Positions 1-3,441 of a DNA stretch of 6,259 nucleotides are shown here, piece after piece. Position numbers and translations under genes: made by a program. The stretch is from UMGS1532 sp045594795. GTDB taxonomy: Bacteria; Bacillota; Clostridia; Oscillospirales; Acutalibacteraceae. The notes under the pieces were generated by a model that saw only the letters and a program-made list of their open reading frames with translations, did no database searches and was not told the origin of the DNA. The first letter of the stretch is position 1, and every line of letters begins with the position of its first letter. The stretch spans positions 1 through 6,259 of the forward strand of contig JAZNZF010000003.1 in assembly GCA_045594795.1 (NCBI GenBank), written 5' to 3'.

Positions 1-1
1 T

Positions 2-145
2 CCTTGGCTCACAGAACGACATGGCTACGATCCGACTTATGTTATGCGGAATTTACAACTTGTGGAAATGACTTCCACAAGTTGTAAAAAAAGAGCCTCC
101 ACTTGTCAGGGGAGGTGGCAAAACGGAGTTTTGACGGAGGGGTAG
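2..145 (+). other. Possible tail of a gene entering from the left edge (unresolved)
   Basis: All three + frames are open at the left edge. They close at 85-87, 143-145 and 69-71. The frame starting at base 2 stays open longest (47 codons) and its first part reads like protein (it includes HGYDPTYVMRNLQLVEM), but its last half is read-through into the repeat element starting near 93. If it is a real gene end, the element has supplied a foreign C-terminus. I recognise no family and cannot choose among the frames. There is no start codon evidence inside the window. Confidence 0.15.
52..88. repeat. Perfect 16-bp inverted repeat (hairpin)
   Basis: Bases 52-67 are the exact reverse complement of bases 73-88, with a 5-base loop (ATGAC). 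The stem is strong, but no T-run follows it on either strand: the + strand continues into A residues and the minus strand continues TTCCGC. It is therefore not a canonical intrinsic terminator. It lies immediately beside the left end of the MITE-like element and may belong to an upstream gene end or to the element's insertion site. Confidence 0.7.
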
Positions 146-202
146 TTTTCTCTCCCTCAGTCAGCTTCGCTGACAGCTCCCTCGTCAGAGGGAGCCAAGG
201 GC
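93..202. mobile_element. MITE-like small inverted-repeat element
   Basis: About 110 bp, locally GC-rich and non-coding, made of two related halves in opposite orientation. The left half (93-145) has CCTCC/GGAGG (96-100 with 111-115), then a small hairpin CAAAAC/GTTTTG (119-124 with 128-133), then a GACGGAGGGG tail. The right half, read on the minus strand, has the same plan: an 8-bp perfect hairpin GCTCCCTC/GAGGGAGC (176-183 with 188-195), a small hairpin GTCAGC/GCTGAC (160-165 with 169-174), then CTGAGGGAG. The outer ends (gagcctcc and ggagcc) are also related as inverted repeats. Short imperfect palindromes of this build are common multicopy elements in gut Clostridia; that is from general knowledge. 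Exact ends and target-site duplications are not resolved here. Confidence 0.6.
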
Positions 203-206
203 TAAT

Positions 207-235
207 TTGTTCCTGATTTGACACAAGCATATAAT
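207..235 (+). promoter_or_regulatory. Candidate promoter for the lipoprotein gene
   Basis: A perfect -10 box TATAAT lies at 230-235. At the ideal 17-base spacing there is only a half-match -35 (TTGTTC, 207-212). A perfect TTGACA lies at 218-223 but is only 6 bases from the -10, too close to pair with it. A start about 7 bases after the -10 would fall at the edge of the ribosome binding site (242-248), giving a very short 5' leader. The promoter sits just outside the right end of the repeat element. Confidence 0.45.
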
Positions 236-252
236 ACACCCAAGGCGGTGAT

Positions 253-612
253 ATGATGAAAAGATTTGTTTCAATAATTGTTGTTTTTATGCTATTGTTT
301 TCTCTTTCTGCTTGCTCTGATACAACTGTCAAGGGCAGTGTTGTTCGTGAATCTACCTATGGCAACGCAGAACTTGATATAATGCCACAAAAACTTATGG
401 AAAATATCATAGTTGGTGATACGGTTTTAGTTACAATCGGTGACTTTAGTGAAGAAATGCCTTTCGTGGATATTCTTATTGCTGAAGACGGAAAACTTCA
501 ACTATTTTTTGATAAAGAAGACCATAACACTAATATTTGTATTTATAATCAAAGATTTTGCGATACATACGATATTGAAGTGGGTGCAAAGGTAACAATA
601 AAGAAAAAATAA
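253..612 (+). CDS. Small lipoprotein with a domain like the SAM hydrolase (DUF62) C-terminal barrel
   Basis: The 119-residue product starts with a lysine/arginine n-region, a hydrophobic stretch (residues 5-18) and the lipobox L18-S-A-C21, so it should be exported, lipidated at Cys21 and held on the outer face of the membrane. The mature part (about 26-116) has the pattern YGNAELDI (36-43), a GDTVLVTIGDF segment (55-64), MPFVD (69-73), an IYNQRF segment (97-102) and VGAKVTI (110-116). This order resembles the C-terminal beta-barrel of S-adenosyl-L-methionine hydroxide adenosyltransferases (DUF62) and the stand-alone versions I recall in gut Clostridia. The catalytic N-terminal domain is absent, so enzyme activity is not implied and the function is unknown. 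Two ATGs are adjacent (253 and 256). The ribosome binding site AAGGCGGTGAT (242-252) fits the second better, with 7 bases after GGCGG, so the true start may be 256. It appears monocistronic. Confidence 0.8.
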   Translation: MMKRFVSIIVVFMLLFSLSACSDTTVKGSVVRESTYGNAELDIMPQKLMENIIVGDTVLVTIGDFSEEMPFVDILIAEDGKLQLFFDKEDHNTNICIYNQRFCDTYDIEVGAKVTIKKK

Positions 613-658
613 AAGAAAATCAGGTTTTATGACCGGTTCCATTTTGAGTGTCGGTCCC

Positions 659-698
659 AAAAAAGAACAGATACCCTACGGTGTCTGTTCTTTTTTTT
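659..698 (+). terminator. Intrinsic terminator after the lipoprotein gene
   Basis: A 12-bp stem (664-675 with 680-691, one G-U pair) around a CTAC loop is followed by an uninterrupted T-run to 698. It is preceded by an A-run that pairs with those Ts, so it could also act on minus-strand transcripts. A smaller dyad, GACCG/CGGTC (631-635 with 652-656), lies directly upstream and would stack beside it. Together they end the lipoprotein transcript 47 bases after its stop codon. Confidence 0.9.
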
Positions 699-730
699 AG
701 TTATTAACACGCACTGAAAAAAGTGTATTA

Positions 731-765
731 CCTGATTAACAGTCTTAGCTGCTCTCCAACTGAGC
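731..765 (-). pseudogene. Degenerate tRNA-Asn-like fragment (D arm and anticodon arm)
   Basis: Read on the minus strand, bases 765-751 give a tRNA D arm: stem GCTC/GAGC around AGTTGGA. Then comes the anticodon loop CTGTTAA (742-736), with anticodon GTT (Asn) at 740-738. The anticodon stem is damaged: two extra bases separate the arms, and only part of the stem pairs. No acceptor stem, T arm with GGTTCGA, or CCA can be found on either side, so this is not a working tRNA. It may be a remnant of a deleted tRNA gene or a scar of integration at one. Chance similarity is less likely given the joined D arm and anticodon loop. Confidence 0.45.
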
Positions 766-816
766 GCGGCTCAAGAGTGAAAACTATACAATATACGGCT
801 ATAAGAGTCTGTACAG

Positions 817-848
817 AAAAACAAGCACTCGTTGAGTGCTTGTTTTTT
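817..848. terminator. Bidirectional intrinsic terminator between convergent transcripts
   Basis: A perfect 10-bp stem (821-830 with 834-843) with a GTT loop has a T-run to 848 on the + strand and an A-run (817-820) that becomes a T-run on the minus strand. It begins 8 bases beyond the ppa stop codon, so its main job is probably to end the minus-strand ppa transcript. It also blocks + transcripts from the lipoprotein side. Confidence 0.9.
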
Positions 849-855
849 ACTAAAC

Positions 856-1389
856 TTATTCTTTACAAAAGCTGTCAACATATCCGTCAAGTGCAGCTGA
901 AATAACATCTATTGCAGCCTCTCGGTTGTTTACCTCTTTTGCAACCGTTTCTTTATCTTCGAGGGCTTTGTAAACGTTAAAGAAGTGTAACATTTCGTCA
1001 AAAATATGTTTCGGAAGCTCTGAAATATCTTTATATTGGTTATATGCCGGGTCACCGAAGGGAATAGCAATAATTTTTTCGTCGTTTCTTCCGTCGTCGA
1101 GCATAGAAATATAACCGATTGGATAACAACGTACGAGGGTCAAAGGCTCGAGCGACTCGGTGCATAATACCAAAACATCCAAGGGGTCACCATCATCGCC
1201 AAAAGAACGGGGGATAAATCCGTAGTTTGCGGGGTAGCTGGTGGAGGTGTGTAAAACACGGTCGAGAATTATAAGCCCCGTTTCTTTGTCAAGCTCGTAT
1301 TTCTTTTTGCTTCCCTTTGGAATTTCAACTACTGCAATAAAATCGTCAGATTTTATTCTTTCTTTGTCTATATCGTGCCAAATATTCAT
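856..1389 (-). CDS. ppa: Inorganic pyrophosphatase, family I (soluble)
   Basis: This cytoplasmic enzyme hydrolyses pyrophosphate to two phosphates using Mg2+, pulling biosynthetic reactions forward. The 177-residue length is typical of bacterial family I enzymes. The signature DGDPLDV is at residues 66-72. Other family active-site positions are present: E22, K30 and E32 (VEIP...KKYE), R44, Y52 and Y56 (SYPANYGF), D66, D68 and D71, D98, D103 and K105 (MLDDGRNDEK), and the Y140-K141 pair near FFNVYKALE. No key residue appears missing. The start ATG at 1389 is preceded by GGAG (1396-1399) with a 6-base spacer. It lies downstream of trpB on the same strand across a 113-base gap, but has its own strong promoter in that gap, so it is probably expressed independently. 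No strong terminator separates trpB from it, so some read-through from trpB is possible. Confidence 0.97.
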   Translation of the reverse strand: MNIWHDIDKERIKSDDFIAVVEIPKGSKKKYELDKETGLIILDRVLHTSTSYPANYGFIPRSFGDDGDPLDVLVLCTESLEPLTLVRCYPIGYISMLDDGRNDEKIIAIPFGDPAYNQYKDISELPKHIFDEMLHFFNVYKALEDKETVAKEVNNREAAIDVISAALDGYVDSFCKE

Positions 1390-1433
1390 GCCTAACTCCG
1401 TTCTGCCTTAATTTCAGCTGAAAAATTTTTCTT

Positions 1434-1462
1434 ATTATAACTAATTATTTTTAATTTATCAA
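1434..1462 (-). promoter_or_regulatory. Sigma-A-type promoter for ppa
   Basis: On the minus strand, TTGATA (1457-1462) and a perfect TATAAT (1434-1439) are separated by exactly 17 AT-rich bases. Transcription would start near 1427, leaving a leader of about 38 bases. A 12-bp perfect palindrome, TTTCAGCTGAAA (1412-1423), lies just inside the transcript; it could be an operator or chance. Confidence 0.8.
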
Positions 1463-1502
1463 GCTCAGTTTAGCTAATCTTTGAGAGATTTTGCTTTATA
1501 AA

Positions 1503-2732
1503 TTATTTAAAAAACTTTTCGCCGCAGCCGTAGTTTTCGTAAACGTAGTCGATATCCTTATCGCCTCTGCCAGAAAGACAAACGAGGATTGAACCTGATT
1601 TGTGGGTTTTAGTGTACTTGATTGCGTAGGCTACTGCGTGCGAGCTTTCTATTGCGGGGATAATACCCTCGTAGCGAGAGAGTAGGAAGAATGCTTCCAT
1701 AGCCTCCTCGTCGGTAACGGCGTCGTAATGGATTCTGCCTTGGTCACGCAAGAATGCGTGCTCGGGGCCAACGCCTGGATAGTCAAGACCGCTTGCAATA
1801 GAATAAACAGGAAGTGGTTCGCCGTTTTCGTCTTGTAAAAGATAGCTGTCAAACCCGTGCAGTCTACCCTTAGTACCGAACTGCATTGTTGCAGCGTGGT
1901 CACCAACGTTTGAGCCTCTGCCAAGTGGCTCGATACCGTAAATCTCAACTGGGTCTGCAAGGAATGGTGTGAACATACCGAGCGAGTTTGAGCCACCGCC
2001 AACGCAAGCTGTTACAGCGTCGGGCAAATGACCTGTCATATCTAAGAACTGGTCGCGTGCTTCTATGCCAATAACCGACTGAAAGTCCCTAACCATAAGT
2101 GGAAACGGATGAGGGCCGAGGCAAGAGCCGATGCAGTAGATAGCATCCTCATACTCGTTCATATAAGCCTCGAAAGCAGCGTCTACAGCCTCTTTAAGTG
2201 TTTTTAAGCCTTTTGTTACAGGAATAACATTTGCACCAAGCATTTTCATACGGATAACGTTGGGCTTTTGCTTTTCAATATCAACCTCGCCCATATAAAT
2301 GTCGCACTCCATACCAAAGTATGCGGCGGCGGTAGCAAGTGCAACACCGTGCTGACCCGCGCCAGTTTCTGCAATAAGCTTTTTCTTGCCCATATATTTT
2401 GCAAGCAAGCCCTCACCCATACAGTGATTAAGCTTGTGTGCGCCGGTGTGGTTTAAGTCCTCGCGCTTAACGTAAATCTGGCAGTTGCCGAATAACTTTG
2501 ACAAACGCTCGCAGTGGTATACAGGTGTTGGTCTGCCCTGAAAATCTTTTCTAATACGTCTTAACTCGTTAATAAACTGTGCAGATTGGCAAATGGCTTG
2601 GTAGGCGTTACTTGCTTCTTCGAAAGCAGGCACCAACTCGGGTGGAAGGTAAGCACCACCATACTCGCCAAAATAACCGTCTTCGCTTGGATATTCCTTT
2701 AAATAGTTATCAAAATCTTTATACTTATTCAT
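1503..2732 (-). CDS. trpB: Tryptophan synthase beta chain
   Basis: This PLP enzyme joins indole and L-serine to make L-tryptophan, normally as the beta part of the alpha2-beta2 complex. The 409-residue product carries the family signature KREDLNHTGAHK (89-100), with Schiff-base lysine K100. It also has ETGAGQHG (122-129; E122 is the catalytic Glu), the PLP-phosphate loop GGGSN (245-249), SGLDYP (314-319; D317 matches the COMM-domain Asp that binds TrpA-side signals), EGIIPAIESSHA (355-366) and LSGRGDKD (386-393; S387 contacts the PLP ring nitrogen). The PLP-lysine motif continues LNHCMGEG where common TrpB proteins have INNALGQA. ATG at 2732 has AAGGAG (2741-2746) 8 bases upstream. No trpA, trpC or other trp gene adjoins it: ppa lies downstream and a T-box leader upstream. 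Expression should rise when tRNA-Trp is uncharged. It is clearly TrpB; whether it works with a remote TrpA or salvages free indole is not shown. Confidence 0.96.
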   Translation of the reverse strand: MNKYKDFDNYLKEYPSEDGYFGEYGGAYLPPELVPAFEEASNAYQAICQSAQFINELRRIRKDFQGRPTPVYHCERLSKLFGNCQIYVKREDLNHTGAHKLNHCMGEGLLAKYMGKKKLIAETGAGQHGVALATAAAYFGMECDIYMGEVDIEKQKPNVIRMKMLGANVIPVTKGLKTLKEAVDAAFEAYMNEYEDAIYCIGSCLGPHPFPLMVRDFQSVIGIEARDQFLDMTGHLPDAVTACVGGGSNSLGMFTPFLADPVEIYGIEPLGRGSNVGDHAATMQFGTKGRLHGFDSYLLQDENGEPLPVYSIASGLDYPGVGPEHAFLRDQGRIHYDAVTDEEAMEAFFLLSRYEGIIPAIESSHAVAYAIKYTKTHKSGSILVCLSGRGDKDIDYVYENYGCGEKFFK

Positions 2733-2765
2733 AATTAACTCTCCTTAAAATATGTTTTTATTTTC

Positions 2766-2798
2766 TTACATAGAGCTTCGCCATCGTTTATCTAACAT
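2766..2798 (-). CDS. Possible 10-residue ORF with one Trp codon, between T-box and trpB
   Basis: After the T-box terminator, and before trpB, a small ORF reads MLDKRWRSSM and stops with TAA at 2766-2768. It has its own Shine-Dalgarno-like GAGG (2807-2810), 8 bases before its ATG (2796-2798), and a Trp codon TGG at 2781-2783. It would be made only on transcripts that have passed the T-box terminator. Its length is well within chance, and no second terminator or obvious trpB-sequestering hairpin follows it, so it may be meaningless. Confidence 0.25.
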   Translation of the reverse strand: MLDKRWRSSM

Positions 2799-2821
2799 AA
2801 TAATTACCTCACTGTGCAAAA

Positions 2822-2859
2822 TAAAAAATTCCTGTTCCATGAAATACATGGGACAAGAA
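2822..2859 (-). terminator. Regulated terminator of the trpB T-box
   Basis: On the minus strand, a 13-base arm (2847-2859) pairs with 2829-2841 around a TATTT loop, with one C-A mismatch and one T-G pair, and is followed by TTTTTT (2823-2828). It lies immediately after the T-box core, the standard position for the alternative to the antiterminator. Confidence 0.92.
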
Positions 2860-3098
2860 CTCTAAAATCCTGCGGTGCCACCCAAATTGACGGAATACTC
2901 CGCCCACTTAACACGTACTAACATACGCTACGCTTTGTAACGGGTGCGTATCCCGTCGACTGCTACTTGTGTTTAAAAACACTTTCGGTCGCCCTCGTAA
3001 GTCCATTCACTTGTACCGCCTTTGCCGCATTCCCAGCACCTGCGACTCTCTTTGAAATTAAGGTAAAGCTACTACTCTTACTCATAGGTTTATCATTT
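2822..3098 (-). ncRNA. T-box riboswitch, tryptophan-specific (UGG specifier), upstream of trpB
   Basis: The leader RNA reads tRNA-Trp charging and controls read-through into trpB. Stem I closes with GTAAG/CTTAC (3077-3081 with 2997-3001). Its loop contains AGTA on one side and GAA-TGG-A on the other, putting the specifier TGG (Trp) at 3003-3005. The apical part has the conserved AGAGA followed by a GTCGC/GCGGC stem (3042-3046 with 3024-3028). Further hairpins follow (ACGGG/CCCGT and CGGA-GTA-TTCCG). The T-box core GGGTGGCACCGCAGG lies at 2869-2883. Its TGGC bulge can pair with tRNA 3' GCCA, and bacterial tRNA-Trp carries discriminator G73, which independently supports Trp specificity. A terminator ends the module. 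Uncharged tRNA-Trp should stabilise the antiterminator and switch trpB on. Confidence 0.95.
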
Positions 3099-3104
3099 GT
3101 AAAA

Positions 3105-3133
3105 AGTATAGCACTAAACCAAAGAGATGTCAA
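3105..3133 (-). promoter_or_regulatory. Promoter of the T-box/trpB transcript
   Basis: On the minus strand, a perfect TTGACA (3128-3133) and TATACT (3105-3110) are separated by 17 bases, with TGC directly before the -10 (extended -10). Transcription would start near 3098, about 17 bases before Stem I of the T-box begins. It is divergent from the aromatic operon promoter, with about 87 AT-rich bases between the two -35 boxes. Confidence 0.9.
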
Positions 3134-3220
3134 TAGCTTTATTTGTTAATAATTATACATAATATACATTGTTTATTCAAAATTAAAAGCTTGAAATGTA
3201 GAAAAACAGCCTAAAAGGTA

Positions 3221-3249
3221 TTGACAAGGCTATTTTAGGGGTGTATAAT
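3221..3249 (+). promoter_or_regulatory. Promoter of the aromatic amino acid operon
   Basis: Perfect consensus TTGACA (3221-3226) and TATAAT (3244-3249) with a 17-base spacer. The expected start is near 3256. AT-rich sequence upstream (3140-3200) could act as an UP element. With so strong a promoter, control is likely exerted after initiation, which fits the leader ORF and terminator that follow. Confidence 0.92.
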
Positions 3250-3280
3250 ATTAAAAACTTTAAAAAAGGAGATGCGCAGA

Positions 3281-3361
3281 ATGTGCTTTGCAAATAAATA
3301 TTTTTATTACTTTAGTAGCGCGAGCTTTCTGTGCAGAAGTATTAAATCTCAAAAGGTTTAA
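3281..3361 (+). CDS. Leader peptide rich in Phe and Tyr (26 residues)
   Basis: The ORF has AAGGAG (3266-3271) 9 bases before its ATG, among the best ribosome binding sites in the window. Residues 7-11 are Tyr-Phe-Tyr-Tyr-Phe, encoded at 3299-3313. Overall 4 of 26 residues are Phe and 3 are Tyr, and there is no Trp. The second half (SSASFLCRS, then IKSQKV) is unremarkable. An in-frame ATG at 3272 would add three residues, but it touches the ribosome binding site and is unlikely. The stop codon lies 15 bases before the terminator stem. By analogy with pheL of enteric bacteria, its translation rate, not its product, is probably what matters: slow decoding of Tyr/Phe codons would signal shortage and allow transcription of the biosynthetic genes. 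Confidence 0.8.
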   Translation: MCFANKYFYYFSSASFLCRSIKSQKV

Positions 3362-3376
3362 ACTTAGTATAGTAAG

Positions 3377-3426
3377 CCCGCTTTTCCGCTTTTAAAAAAG
3401 TAGGATTTGCGGGTATTTTTATTTTT
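3377..3426 (+). terminator. Attenuator terminator before the aminotransferase gene
   Basis: CCCGC (3377-3381) pairs with GCGGG (3409-3413). Inside are TCC/GGA and CTTT/AAAG segments separated by small internal loops, and the stem is followed by TATTTTTATTTTT to 3426. It ends one base before the AAAGGTGG ribosome binding site (3427-3434) of the next gene, so every operon transcript must pass it. Confidence 0.8.
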
Positions 3427-3441
3427 AAAGGTGGGTTAAAA

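Larger units (their letters stand above)
3256..3426 (+). promoter_or_regulatory. Phe/Tyr leader-peptide attenuator (whole leader region)
   Basis: The untranslated leader contains a ribosome binding site, a short ORF rich in Tyr and Phe codons, and a terminator ending next to the ribosome binding site of the first structural gene. A 9-bp pairing (one G-U) joins 3273-3281, just upstream of and at the leader ATG, with 3327-3335 inside the ORF. It encloses all the clustered Tyr/Phe codons (3299-3313). A ribosome stalled there would keep that helix open; one that reaches the stop codon (3359-3361) would cover the middle of the leader and let the terminator form. A competing antiterminator is less clear: AGCG at 3317-3320 can pair with CGCT at 3379-3382 or 3387-3390, both in the left arm of the terminator. 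No T-box core, and no other riboswitch that I recognise, is present here. Confidence 0.75.

Noticed and set aside
52..88. The 16-bp hairpin as an intrinsic terminator
   Set aside because: No T-run follows the stem on either strand.
218..235. TTGACA (218-223) and TATAAT (230-235) as a promoter pair
   Set aside because: Only 6 bases separate them, far from the 16-18 needed; the -10 must pair with another -35 or with an activator.
42..332. A 96-codon minus-strand ORF across the repeat element and the start of the lipoprotein gene
   Set aside because: It overlaps the MITE-like element, the promoter and the lipoprotein signal sequence on the opposite strand. It has no recognisable motif.
629..700. 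A 23-codon + ORF starting at 629 and ending in TAG at 698-700
   Set aside because: It runs through the GACCG dyad and the whole intrinsic terminator, has only a weak ribosome binding site, and its last codons are the terminator T-run. It is better explained as structured RNA.
723..905. A 60-codon + ORF across the tRNA-like remnant and the bidirectional terminator
   Set aside because: It includes the tRNA-like fragment and a strong terminator, and its end overlaps the 3' end of ppa in antisense. No ribosome binding site was seen.
1440..1502. A terminator between trpB and ppa
   Set aside because: Only short pairings (such as AATCT/AGATT) are present, with no adjacent T-run on the minus strand, so none was called.
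2967..3149. A 60-codon + ORF antisense to the T-box
   Set aside because: It lies wholly over the T-box leader and trpB promoter on the opposite strand; the open frame is a by-product of the structured RNA sequence.
3256..3441. A second T-box controlling the aromatic operon
   Set aside because: No GGGTGG-type T-box core, AGAGA apical motif or specifier loop is present; the leader holds a translatable ORF instead.
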